A stretch of 64,000 bases of DNA. It comes from Candidatus Bathyoplasma sp. NZ (lineage in GTDB: Bacteria; Bacillota_I; Bacilli_A; MAG-NZ). Shown here piece by piece: positions 26,628 through 35,780 of this stretch. How positions within the stretch are numbered: the first letter of the stretch is position 1; each line of letters begins with the position of its first letter. The stretch lies in NCBI GenBank assembly GCA_013332095.1, contig JABENI010000001.1:29987-93986 (forward strand), read 5' to 3'. Below the pieces are notes generated by a model, which was given only the letters and a program-made list of their open reading frames with translations, did not search any database and had not been told where the DNA came from. Both the position numbers and the translations under genes were made by a program.

Positions 26628-29600
26628 TTATTCAGTTACTACTGGTGCTTCTAGAGTGCTAAGATCTATAGCAGTAACAATATTAAATGTTTGTTTAACA
26701 ACTAATTTTACATCTTCTTCTTCTTCATCAAAATTACCATCTCCATCTACATCAATTCTGTAAGTAATTTCAACAATGAAAGAATTAATATTTGGGTCAA
26801 TACCTGAGAAAACTACAACTGGAAATGCAACTCCAGTTTTATCATAAAATTGACTGTCAGTATCTACATTTTCATTTTCTGTCATATATTCACTATATAC
26901 AACGTCATTTCCAAATTCATCTATTATTCTAACTTCAACTCTTGTATCTTTCTCGCTAACTACTTGTATAGGCTTGTTATCAGTTTTTCCATCATTGTCT
27001 CTTACGTAGTCTTTATCAATTTCTCTGTATTTCTTATTACCATCATTGTCACCAGTGAAGTCCTCAAGAGATAAACTAACAGGTACCTCTATTGCAACAA
27101 AGTTAGTTTTTTCATCGATTTTTCCAAGACGTGCTTCCACATTTTCAGTTAATTTTTCTAAAAGTTCTTCTTTTCCTAAAGCTAATTTAGTAAATGCGAA
27201 TGATTTTTGGCGAATAGTTCCAGTTAAATAATCATCTACATCCGTAATTACATGATTTTGGTTAACATTATCTATAAGTGCTACATGTAATCTATCAGAC
27301 AATGATTCATGGTTTCTTTCTATATTATATATATATTTATTATCAACCTTGTCTAACGGTTCATTCGTAGTTAAAGTATCATAAGATGCAGTCACAGGCG
27401 GAGTCACAGGCGGCACAGGCTGAGTCACAGACAAATCAGCATAACTATCATATCTACTCTGATCGAACCATACATATCTTAATCCGTATACTGAAGTTTC
27501 TTCATCTAATTCGATATTACCTTCAATTGTAACTTTTCCATCATTTAAGATGTTTCCAGCTTTAGCTTCATTTAAAACTTGAGTAATTGCATCTTCTTTA
27601 GTTAATAATCTATAAGTGAATTCTTTAGTTATAGTACTAATATCCTCATCACCACTATCTGTCTTGTATGTAATGCTTAATACAAGTGTTTTAGTTATAG
27701 AACGACCTCCTGACAAAATAACTGGTAGTATGTTTGTACCGAGAAGTGGATCGCCTGCTTCGTCAGTCCATTTAACATTTTCCGCTTTTAATGGATTACC
27801 ATTGTAATGTTTAAAATCTGCGTATGTAACTGTTGGAAGTTTGATATCATCCCCATTTACATCAATTGCATCTTCAATATAAAAATCATTATCCATAGTA
27901 ATATCTTCTGCTAAATTTCCGTTTATTGTAGATGCCGTTAATACTTTAAATGTTTCAGTTCTGGTATACTCAATACCATTCCACTTTAAAATTAATTCTA
28001 CCTCTACTTCAGAATCTGATAAAATCTCTTTTGGGTCAAATTTTTCCTTCTTAATTTCTAATATATCTTCGTCAGCACTATTAAATTCAACAGTAAAGTC
28101 TTTAGTAGTACCAAAATCAAATAACTTAACAGTACCCGTAGTAGTAGGAACTATATCATCATTACCTATATCAACTATATTATCATTAATTATTTTTGTT
28201 CTATAGTCGTCATAATTTCCAGTTACCCATTCATTGTAAGGCGCTAAACCTAACATATAGACTATATTTTTATCTGTATCACTAGTAACAGTTGGCAAAG
28301 ATTTTCCATTTTCATCATCAGTAAATATAGCAACCGTTGATGCACTTAACTTAACTTTTGATTGCAATTGAACTCCTGTAACAGGATCTGCTAAATCACT
28401 GAATTGATCTAAATATAGATTTGCTGTTTCTGATACTACTGCCAATAAGGCATCATTAATTGCGCTTTCAACTGCATCGATAAATTGATTTTCTAATGGA
28501 GCATGTAAGTCACTCTTAGTAAGTTTACCAGTAACAGTTAAAGGTTCATCAGTTTCATAGCTATAACCATCTGCATATTCAGAAGATTGCTTTGTAATTT
28601 CATTTGCATATTCTTGTAAGTAACTTTTCCCTCCTATATTTGTAGTAAGATTACGACCTACCGTTTCATACCAATCAGTGTCGTCATCAGTAGCACCTTC
28701 TTCTTCATTTTCCTCATCTAAACTGAAAGATTCATCATCTCCTAACATTGTGTATGTTGTTAATTTTCCATCATCTCCTACAGTAGTAACATCCATGTAT
28801 AAATTTATAATTCGATCATATCCGTTTGCACTGTGTCCAATTGTACCATCTCCATTTACATTGTCAATTACGAAGTAAACAAACGCTTGGTCTCCATTTT
28901 TATCAGCTGATGATGCTCCATAATACGCACCTTCAGCAAATTCCTCTACTGCTTTAACTTTATCTTTATCTTTATAGATATCAAGTAAACCATATATTGC
29001 ATTATTAACATCTTGTGCTTGAATTAAAGCTTCATTTAATAATACTTGGAATGATTGAACATCTTCTAAAGAAACACCTAAATCAGCATTCAAATCAAAT
29101 ACGTTGCTATTAGTTTCACCAACTACTTTTTTACTAAGTTCACGAATTGCAACTCCCCAGTCAGAATCTAATCCTTGTTTAGTGTAGTTTCCTTGTACTG
29201 GCATTAATGTAGCTAATTCATCAATTTCTTGATCTTCGTCAAGATGGAACTCAATATCCGCGCCTACTGTATATCCCGTTTCATAACCGTCTTCTAGAAC
29301 TTCTTCTTCTCCAGCATATATATAATCGTTACCATCTTCATATATTAATAACGTTTCACTTTCTACTCTTATTCCTGGTGATTTTTGTCGATCATATGTA
29401 TATAATTGACGTTGATCCCCATCTTCATCTGTTATATATGCTGTATCAGTTTGAACTAATTCATCATAATAAACATCTTGAATTTTTCCATGTTTAACAG
29501 TTAAATATAAGAAACTATCATCATTACTAACATGGTATACAGAATCTTGTATTGTTTGACTAACTAATGCAATTTCTTTTTGTACATCGACTAATGGTAA

Positions 29601-30737
29601 GATATCAATAGTTACTCCGGCAATGTTATCAGCATACATTGCTATTACTTCAGTTTCTTCTCCATCTTCATCTAAATCTTCAGTATCCAATACTTTAGTC
29701 GCAGAAATATATCCTTGATTTTTAACAAATGAATCAGCATACAGTGCAGTTTGTCCTGCAAAATCACTATCTAAAACAGACTCAGTTCCACCTTTAGTAC
29801 TTTTGTCGAATTCTACTCCAGTAATTACCCCGTATTGGTCGACTACTATATAACCGAATACGTATTGTACTAATCCTGAGTCAAAGTCTACATCTCTAGG
29901 AGTGTGTGCATAATATAACCCTGGCGTATATGTTCCTTCTACTACAGTTTCACCATATTCATTAGTAGTTACTGGTTCTTCTACTGTATCAGTAGTTCCT
30001 AATGCTGCTTCACCATCTAAAATTTCTTGAACTAAATCAATTAATACATCAACATTAGTTAAATCTACCCCTACAACATTAATAGCAGTTGTCTTATCAC
30101 CAACTACTTTCGTTTGAATACCATAAGTAGTTTGATCGTTTACAATTTTTTCTGCTAATAAATCAGCATCTTTAATCCAACTAAGACCTAAAACTCTTGC
30201 AGTTTCATAAGTACTAATAGTGATTAATTGTTTAATTTCTTGATCAAGCTGATTTTCTAATCCTGAATCATCACCATGAAGCCCATAAATTAAGTCATTG
30301 TCTGTGATTGCATCTGTCTTTTTAGGATAATCTTCTGGTGCTACAGTTGCGTTGTCTAATCTCCTATAAGCATTTGGAACAGTTACTCCATCCCCTTTAA
30401 TTAATACATATAAATTTCCATATGCATCAGCTTTAAACGAACTTCGACTATCTGTATCATTGTAAGCCACACCTGCAATAGTTCCATAACTATCAACAAA
30501 CAAGTTTACCATTGTTACTTTTCCGTTTTCTCCGCTTTCTTTAACAAAATTGAAATAATTCCCCGGTTTATAACTTCTATCATTTATTACATTTGCAGGT
30601 ACTTCCTTTGTTATCTCAATTGTTTCGCCAGGTATTATTACTTCTTTAATAATTTCTATTTCAACAGTTTCCGGCGTACATGCACTTAACGTGATAACGA
30701 ATGCAATAGCCACTAAAATCGAAAATAATTTTTTCAT
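26628..30737 (-). CDS. Giant lipoprotein with four degenerate FMN_bind-like repeats
   Basis: A 1369-residue exported lipoprotein (lipobox LSAC, Cys20). Residues 56-240, 265-398, 399-577 and 598-770 look like four diverged copies of an FMN-binding-type domain. Each opens with a GxYxx strand, then a VxxxVxxD(x)YGxIxxV strand pair, and ends with a G(V)(T/S)-type turn before a helix (DNIAGVT at 370-376, ADLGVS at 551-556). The last 570 residues or so are beta-rich with Ig-like stretches and a PVPPVTPPVT linker (about residue 1110). The likely flavinylation sites are Thr376 and Ser556. It has its own promoter, a leader of about 300 nt and a terminator. The domain call is by eye; the function is inferred. 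Confidence 0.75.
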   Translation of the reverse strand: MKKLFSILVAIAFVITLSACTPETVEIEIIKEVIIPGETIEITKEVPANVINDRSYKPGNYFNFVKESGENGKVTMVNLFVDSYGTIAGVAYNDTDSRSSFKADAYGNLYVLIKGDGVTVPNAYRRLDNATVAPEDYPKKTDAITDNDLIYGLHGDDSGLENQLDQEIKQLITISTYETARVLGLSWIKDADLLAEKIVNDQTTYGIQTKVVGDKTTAINVVGVDLTNVDVLIDLVQEILDGEAALGTTDTVEEPVTTNEYGETVVEGTYTPGLYYAHTPRDVDFDSGLVQYVFGYIVVDQYGVITGVEFDKSTKGGTESVLDSDFAGQTALYADSFVKNQGYISATKVLDTEDLDEDGEETEVIAMYADNIAGVTIDILPLVDVQKEIALVSQTIQDSVYHVSNDDSFLYLTVKHGKIQDVYYDELVQTDTAYITDEDGDQRQLYTYDRQKSPGIRVESETLLIYEDGNDYIYAGEEEVLEDGYETGYTVGADIEFHLDEDQEIDELATLMPVQGNYTKQGLDSDWGVAIRELSKKVVGETNSNVFDLNADLGVSLEDVQSFQVLLNEALIQAQDVNNAIYGLLDIYKDKDKVKAVEEFAEGAYYGASSADKNGDQAFVYFVIDNVNGDGTIGHSANGYDRIINLYMDVTTVGDDGKLTTYTMLGDDESFSLDEENEEEGATDDDTDWYETVGRNLTTNIGGKSYLQEYANEITKQSSEYADGYSYETDEPLTVTGKLTKSDLHAPLENQFIDAVESAINDALLAVVSETANLYLDQFSDLADPVTGVQLQSKVKLSASTVAIFTDDENGKSLPTVTSDTDKNIVYMLGLAPYNEWVTGNYDDYRTKIINDNIVDIGNDDIVPTTTGTVKLFDFGTTKDFTVEFNSADEDILEIKKEKFDPKEILSDSEVEVELILKWNGIEYTRTETFKVLTASTINGNLAEDITMDNDFYIEDAIDVNGDDIKLPTVTYADFKHYNGNPLKAENVKWTDEAGDPLLGTNILPVILSGGRSITKTLVLSITYKTDSGDEDISTITKEFTYRLLTKEDAITQVLNEAKAGNILNDGKVTIEGNIELDEETSVYGLRYVWFDQSRYDSYADLSVTQPVPPVTPPVTASYDTLTTNEPLDKVDNKYIYNIERNHESLSDRLHVALIDNVNQNHVITDVDDYLTGTIRQKSFAFTKLALGKEELLEKLTENVEARLGKIDEKTNFVAIEVPVSLSLEDFTGDNDGNKKYREIDKDYVRDNDGKTDNKPIQVVSEKDTRVEVRIIDEFGNDVVYSEYMTENENVDTDSQFYDKTGVAFPVVVFSGIDPNINSFIVEITYRIDVDGDGNFDEEEEDVKLVVKQTFNIVTAIDLSTLEAPVVTE

Positions 30738-31045
30738 CTTTTTTCCTCCTTGATGATTTTAAATTCCATACTTTTCATTTCTTTTTCAATAGTCGTTAGT
30801 TAGTCACAGTTTTTTTTAGTGTCTTCTTATCTAACAACCATTCCAACTATTATCAAAATAGATAACAGTTCTAAATTTTTCATTTTCATTAACTAAATGA
30901 TTTTTTTTATTTCTTAAATTACGCTACTTCTATTACTTCTAACCCTCTACCGTAGTTGATATTACTATATATTGTAACAACTACGCTAATGCTACAAACA
31001 GTTTTTCGATATTACCCCCTTGTTGTTATATTGATTTACTACCCT
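30738..31045 (-). promoter_or_regulatory. Long 5' leader of the giant lipoprotein gene
   Basis: About 300 nt lie between the promoter and the ATG, with no gene in them. The leader has an 8-bp stem CGTAGTTG/CAACTACG (30951-30985, 19-base loop), a G-run (AAGGGGG near 31015) and an AAGGAGG ribosome site. It does not match FMN riboswitch consensus or any other riboswitch I recognise. Confidence 0.5.
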
Positions 31046-31074
31046 ATTCTATTACTTTATTAATCATATGTCAA
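31046..31074 (-). promoter_or_regulatory. Strong promoter of the giant lipoprotein gene
   Basis: On the minus strand TTGACA (31069-31074), a 17-base spacer, and TAGAAT (31046-31051). This is a near-consensus vegetative promoter, so the lipoprotein is probably made in growing cells and not only in sporulation. Confidence 0.82.
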
Positions 31075-31180
31075 CAGTTTTAGAAAAACTTTTGAATTAA
31101 AAGTGAATAAGTTGTGTATTTCTTATAACTTCCTATTAAATACTATTATATATCCGCCTATTTTATGCATTATCGTGATA

Positions 31181-31216
31181 AAAAAAATAAAAGTGAAGTT
31201 AAATTTCTTCACCTTT
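31181..31216 (-). terminator. Terminator overlapping the end of miaB
   Basis: On the minus strand AAAGGTGAAG pairs with CTTCACTTT (one bulge), with an 8-base loop and a long T-rich tract. The stem includes the last miaB codons. Confidence 0.75.
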
Positions 31217-32632
31217 TAAATAAAAAGTTTTTGCTCCTGTTATTTTTACGGAGACTATTTTACCTATCGAATTCACATCTCCTTTAAAATTCACTAATTT
31301 ATTTTCTCTAGAATATCCACTTAAAAAGTCTTCATCATTTTTACTAACCGAATCTACAAGAACTTCCACTACTTTACCAATATATTGATTGTTTTTGCTA
31401 TTACTTACCTCTTTAGTAACTTCAATTAGTTCATGTAAACGATTTTTCTTTTCTTCTTCACTGACTGTATCCACCAGTTTGGCGGCTGGAGTTCCTTCTC
31501 TTTTTGAATACACAAATGTGAACGCACTATCAAATTCTACTTCTCTATATAAAGTTAGCGTATCTTCAAAATCTTCTCTTGATTCATTTGGAAATCCGAC
31601 AATAATGTCCGTAGTTATAGAAATATTAGGCATATGCTGTTTAAGTAATTTAACTAGATGGATATATTCTTTTTTAGTATATTTACGATTCATCTTCTTT
31701 AAAATATCATCGCTACCTGACTGTACAGGTAAATGAAAGTGCTCCATTATATTGTTCCCACGTGCCATCGCTTCAATAGTTCTCAGATCCAAATCTTTTG
31801 GATGCGAAGTTGTGAAACGAATTCGTTTCATTTCTGTCTTGCTTAACTCTTCAAGTAAATCAGCAAATTTATAATTTATATCTAAATCATTACCATATGC
31901 ATTTACGTTTTGACCTAGCAACGTAACTTCTTTATATCCCTCTTTAACTAATTCTTCAATTTCTAAGATAATATTTTCCGACTTTCTACTTCTCTCTTTT
32001 CCTCTTGTATACGGAACTATACAATAAGTGCAAAATTCATCGCAGCCATACATAATATTAATCCAAGCTTTTTTTAAATTTTTTCTTATTTTAGGAACAT
32101 TTTCAACAATATCTCCTACGTTTGAAAACACTTCTACTACTCTTTCTTTTTGTAAATACGCAGCGTAAATATACTCCGGTAATTTGTGAATATTGTGTGT
32201 GCCAAATACTAAGTCTACATAATGGCATTTTTGTAATATTTTTTCTACTACATTTTCTTCTTGAGGCATACATCCACAAATACCTAAAATTAAATTAGGA
32301 TTAACTCTTTTTAGTGATGATAATCTTCCTAACTCTCCAAAAATTCTCACTTCTGCATTATCTCTAACTGCACAAGTGTTCACTAAAATAATATCAGCCT
32401 CTTCAGGAGCACTACAATTATTAAATCCTAATTTAGTTAATACTCCAGCCATTTTTTCAGAATCTGCTTCATTTCCTTGACAACCATATGTTTTTACCAA
32501 AAAGTTTTTCCCATTTCCGATTTTTTCATATTTCTTTGCTATTGTAAATTCAATTTTATTAACTTTTTCTATCCTTTTTCTAGCAGAACTTAAAGAAGGT
32601 TTTTTAAAGTATTTACTATAATTTTTTTTCAT
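31199..32632 (-). CDS. miaB: tRNA-2-methylthio-N6-dimethylallyladenosine synthase
   Basis: Radical-SAM methylthiotransferase that modifies A37 of tRNAs. The N-terminal cluster cysteines appear in YGCQGNEAD, VNTCAVRDNAE and GICGCMPQEE. The radical-SAM motif is CDEFCTYCIVPYTRGKERSR. A TRAM domain closes the protein. Start at the ATG at 32632 (477 residues), with AAAGGTGA six bases upstream; a TTG at 32659 lies before the likely ribosome site. It requires Fe-S clusters from the suf system in this window. Confidence 0.95.
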   Translation of the reverse strand: MKKNYSKYFKKPSLSSARKRIEKVNKIEFTIAKKYEKIGNGKNFLVKTYGCQGNEADSEKMAGVLTKLGFNNCSAPEEADIILVNTCAVRDNAEVRIFGELGRLSSLKRVNPNLILGICGCMPQEENVVEKILQKCHYVDLVFGTHNIHKLPEYIYAAYLQKERVVEVFSNVGDIVENVPKIRKNLKKAWINIMYGCDEFCTYCIVPYTRGKERSRKSENIILEIEELVKEGYKEVTLLGQNVNAYGNDLDINYKFADLLEELSKTEMKRIRFTTSHPKDLDLRTIEAMARGNNIMEHFHLPVQSGSDDILKKMNRKYTKKEYIHLVKLLKQHMPNISITTDIIVGFPNESREDFEDTLTLYREVEFDSAFTFVYSKREGTPAAKLVDTVSEEEKKNRLHELIEVTKEVSNSKNNQYIGKVVEVLVDSVSKNDEDFLSGYSRENKLVNFKGDVNSIGKIVSVKITGAKTFYLKGEEI

Positions 32633-32662
32633 ATTATTCACCTTTGTTTCACTTTTCAATAA

Positions 32663-32676
32663 ATTATATCACGTAT
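32663..32676 (-). promoter_or_regulatory. Extended -10 promoter of miaB
   Basis: TGATATAAT on the minus strand is an extended -10 (TGn-TATAAT). The full 14-mer ATACGTGATATAAT is identical to the one before metF (56263-56276). It lies about 30 bases before the miaB ATG. The -35 is weak. Confidence 0.65.
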
Positions 32677-32794
32677 CAATAAATAATAATATAAATATAA
32701 AAAAATAACGTTGCACTATTTATTTATATTTATAAATTCTTTATCGGTATTTTAAAGATGATTAAATTTATTAAAATAATTTATCAAGTTATTA

Positions 32795-32851
32795 AAAATA
32801 AAAAAGAAACTGCAATAAATAGAATAAAATTCTATTTATTTACAGCCCCTT
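32795..32851 (-). repeat. 57-bp repeat, copy 1: terminator-like hairpin after spoVS
   Basis: Identical over 57 bases to 60658-60714, the right end of the IS1182-type element. On the minus strand it forms a long hairpin (CTGTAAATAAATAGAA against TTCTATTTATTGCAG) followed by a T-rich tract. It lies 25 bases past the spoVS stop, so it can act as the spoVS terminator. It includes the IS end GGGGCTGTAAA, but no matching left end is nearby. It may be a solo IS end. The surrounding 32677-32876 region has no gene on either strand that I can support. Confidence 0.85.
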
Positions 32852-32876
32852 CTTTTTATCATAATAATCTATCAGA

Positions 32877-33137
32877 TTATCTTGCTTCAATAATTAATTT
32901 AATTGCTGTACGCTCTTCACCATCAATTATAACGTCCGCAAACGCTGGTATACAAATCAAATCTTTCCCTGTTGGTGCAACATATCCTCTGGCAATCGCA
33001 ACTGCTTTTACTGCTTGATTTATTGCTGCTGCTCCCACAGCTTGCATTTCAACCCTTCCATTTTCTCTAAACGCATTTGCTAACGCCCCTGCCACTGAAT
33101 TTGGTTTTGATTTACTTGATACTTTTAATACATCCAT
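32877..33137 (-). CDS. spoVS: Stage V sporulation protein S
   Basis: An 86-residue Alba-like-fold protein that affects septation and spore coat formation in B. subtilis. The sequence MDVLKVSSKSKPNSVAGALANAFRENG is highly conserved across the family. GGAGG precedes the ATG. It lies between ymdB and miaB as in B. subtilis. The protein also occurs in some non-spore-formers, but with cotE and gpr here it supports sporulation. Confidence 0.97.
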   Translation of the reverse strand: MDVLKVSSKSKPNSVAGALANAFRENGRVEMQAVGAAAINQAVKAVAIARGYVAPTGKDLICIPAFADVIIDGEERTAIKLIIEAR

Positions 33138-33256
33138 TTTTAATCCTCCTATTTTTTCATTTGATACTAATATTATTCGTATCTTTATTAATTTATGACC
33201 AATATTACCATAAATAAATTAATAAATTTGTCATTTATTGTTTTATTTATTATTTA

Positions 33257-34036
33257 TTATTTTTTTATATTTATAGTGTATATATTTTCTACTTTATTCG
33301 TAATATCATTAATTTCAATTACTGTGCTATTAAACTGTCTAGGGCCGCTTTCAAACACTGTAAACCTATTTGGAAGACCTGTAATAAATTTATTTATTAC
33401 GCCTTCTTTACTCACTCCAATAACTCCATTTAAAACGCCATTCATTCCAACATCAGTTTGATAAGCAGTTCCTTTAGGTAAAATTCTAGCATCTAACGTC
33501 GGGACATGTGTATGTGTTCCGATAACGGCTGAAACTCTACCATCTAAATAATATCCTAAAGCAATTTTTTCACTGGTTACTTCTGCGTGGAAATCTACAA
33601 AGATAATATCTGCTTCAATTTCTTCTAACAATTGATCAGCAGTTTCAAACGGACACTTATTTGGTCCAGGCAAATAAATACTTCCTATCAAGGAAATAAC
33701 TGCCACTTTTTTACTGTTGTAGTTAAGTATTTTATATCTTAACCCTTCTTTAACGCTGTTTGCATAATTAGCTGGAATAATTAAATTATTTGCTTCACTG
33801 ATAAAATCAAAAATATTATGATTATCCCAAGTATGGTTACCCATGGTTACCACATTCACTCCCATAGTCAAGAACTTTTTATAAATTTTTTCGGTAATAC
33901 CTTTTCCATGTGCAGAGTTTTCACCGTTTAAAATTACAATGTTGATATTATGTTCACTTCTAATTTCTTTTAAATATTTTTCAACTATTTCTCTACCAGG
34001 AGCAGCGAATACATCTCCTATAAATAAAATCTTCAT
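33257..34036 (-). CDS. ymdB: YmdB family metallophosphoesterase
   Basis: A 259-residue calcineurin-like phosphoesterase. Metal-ligand motifs are visible: FIGDVFAAPGRE, LNGENSAHGKG, MGNHTWDN and GTHTHVPT. B. subtilis YmdB hydrolyses 2',3'-cyclic nucleotides and affects biofilm regulation. It follows rny by 45 bases, the usual pair. Confidence 0.94.
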   Translation of the reverse strand: MKILFIGDVFAAPGREIVEKYLKEIRSEHNINIVILNGENSAHGKGITEKIYKKFLTMGVNVVTMGNHTWDNHNIFDFISEANNLIIPANYANSVKEGLRYKILNYNSKKVAVISLIGSIYLPGPNKCPFETADQLLEEIEADIIFVDFHAEVTSEKIALGYYLDGRVSAVIGTHTHVPTLDARILPKGTAYQTDVGMNGVLNGVIGVSKEGVINKFITGLPNRFTVFESGPRQFNSTVIEINDITNKVENIYTINIKK

Positions 34037-34081
34037 ATTTCTTCTCCTAAACTAACAACTTCTACCATTAAAGAATTATAT

Positions 34082-35641
34082 TTATTTCGCCACATCTACC
34101 GCTCTAGTTTCTCTAATAACAATAACTTTTATCGTGCCAGGATAAGCCATTGTTTTTTCAATTTTTTCTTTAATTTGTCTAGCAATTGTATGTGCCTTTA
34201 AATCGTCAATTTCTTCAGGTCTAACTACTACTCGTATTTCACGACCAGCTTGAATAGCATATGCTTTTTCAACACCTTCAATTTTATTAGAAATTTCTTC
34301 TAATTGTTCTAAACGTTTAACATAATTTTCAATTGATTCACTTCGTGCACCTGGTCTAGCTGCACTTAATTTATCTGCTGCAGCAACTAAAACAGCAATG
34401 ATTGTATTTGGTTCTTGATCGCCATGGTGCGATGCAATACCATCAATAACTTCTCGTTTCTCTTTATATCTCTTAGCTAGAGAAATCCCAATATCAACGT
34501 GACTTCCCTCAATTTCGTGATCTACACCTTTTCCGATGTCATGAAGTAATCCCGCTCTTCTAGCTAACAATTCATTTTCACCTAACTCTGCTGCCATTCT
34601 TCCAGTAAAAAATGCGGTTTCAATAGAATGTTTTAAAACATTTTGACCGTAACTTGTTCTATATTTAAGTCTCCCAATTAGTTTGACTAAATCTGGATGG
34701 ATTTTTCCAATACCAGTTTCAAACACTGCCTGTTCACCAGCTTCACGAATTTCAATGTCAATCTCTTTACGACATTTCTCCACTAATTCTTCAATTCTAG
34801 CTGGGTGAATTCTACCATCTGCTACTAAACTATCTAAAGTTTTTCTAGCAATTGCTCTTCTAATTGGGTCAAATCCCGATAATACTACTGCTTGCGGAGT
34901 ATCATCAACAATTAAATCAACACCTGTCAATGCTTCAATTGCTCTAATATTACGACCTTCTCTACCAATGATCCGACCTTTCATATCATCACTTGGTAAA
35001 TGAATTACTGAAACTGTTCTCTCTGTCGTAGCATCATTAGCATAGGCCATAATTGAATTTGCTAAAATCATTTTTGCCTTTTTATCAGCTATCAATTTAG
35101 CCTCAAACTCAGCATCTTTGATATAACTAGAAATCTCATTAGCCATATCCGATTCTACTTTTTCCATAATTAATTTTTGTGCATCTGCAACATTAATTTT
35201 AGAAATTTCAATTAATTTTTTCTCTTGTTCACTAATTAAATCTTTCATTTGAATATTTTTTTCTTCTAATTCAATTTTTTTAGAATCTAACTGATTTTCT
35301 TTTTTATCTAAAGATTCATCACGCCTATCTAAATTAGTAGCACGACTGTCTAACCGGTCTTCTCTTTGTGCTAACCTTTGTTCAACATCTACTACCGCTT
35401 TTGTTCTCTCTTTTAAATCTTTATCAGCTGCTTGCTTTATTGTAAAAATTTCTTGCTTGGTTTCAATAATAGTTGATTTTCTTCTTTTATCCGCTTCATT
35501 TGTTGCATTTTCTATAATTTTATTAGACTCTTTTTTAACTGACTTCATCGTGCGACTATCAATTATAATTTTTCCTATCACACCTAGTACTAGTCCAATA
35601 ATAATAAATAGAGCAATGCTCAATAATCCAATTTCCTCCAC
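34082..35641 (-). CDS. rny: Ribonuclease Y
   Basis: Membrane-bound endoribonuclease that starts mRNA decay. The 519-residue protein has an N-terminal membrane helix (about residues 5-25), then a long coiled coil (about 30-190). A KH domain with [15 protein letters not shown] follows, then an HD domain with LLHDIGKG. All parts are complete. In B. subtilis RicT assists this enzyme. Confidence 0.97.
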   Translation of the reverse strand: MEEIGLLSIALFIIIGLVLGVIGKIIIDSRTMKSVKKESNKIIENATNEADKRRKSTIIETKQEIFTIKQAADKDLKERTKAVVDVEQRLAQREDRLDSRATNLDRRDESLDKKENQLDSKKIELEEKNIQMKDLISEQEKKLIEISKINVADAQKLIMEKVESDMANEISSYIKDAEFEAKLIADKKAKMILANSIMAYANDATTERTVSVIHLPSDDMKGRIIGREGRNIRAIEALTGVDLIVDDTPQAVVLSGFDPIRRAIARKTLDSLVADGRIHPARIEELVEKCRKEIDIEIREAGEQAVFETGIGKIHPDLVKLIGRLKYRTSYGQNVLKHSIETAFFTGRMAAELGENELLARRAGLLHDIGKGVDHEIEGSHVDIGISLAKRYKEKREVIDGIASHHGDQEPNTIIAVLVAAADKLSAARPGARSESIENYVKRLEQLEEISNKIEGVEKAYAIQAGREIRVVVRPEEIDDLKAHTIARQIKEKIEKTMAYPGTIKVIVIRETRAVDVAK

Positions 35642-35701
35642 TTCATACCTCCATAAGTTCCATTAAAGCAACTACAATTGCTCTTTTCTGACACTGTAAA
35701 A

Positions 35702-35730
35702 AGTATACACTATTTTTCAATTTTTAACAA
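35702..35730 (-). promoter_or_regulatory. Promoter of rny
   Basis: On the minus strand TTGTTA (35725-35730), a 17-base spacer, TATACT (35702-35707). It lies after the recA terminator, about 60 bases before the rny ATG. Confidence 0.75.
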
Positions 35731-35751
35731 TCAATTTACAATTTACTTTAT

Positions 35752-35780
35752 AAATAAAAAAGTTAGATTGACTAACTTTT
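35752..35780 (-). terminator. Terminator overlapping the recA stop codon
   Basis: AAAAGTTAG pairs with CTAACTTTT (35758-35780), with a 5-base loop, and T-rich sequence follows on the minus strand. The stem includes the recA stop. Confidence 0.85.

Noticed and set aside
26628-30737. Plus-strand frames inside the giant lipoprotein gene
   Set aside because: No ribosome sites and low complexity; the minus-strand frame is intact over 1369 codons.
30738-31045. FMN riboswitch in the lipoprotein leader
   Set aside because: Tempting because of the flavin context, but the conserved RFN blocks are not present.
32758-33018. Plus-strand frame of 86 codons opposite spoVS
   Set aside because: It crosses the 57-bp repeat and the conserved spoVS gene; no family match and no ribosome site.
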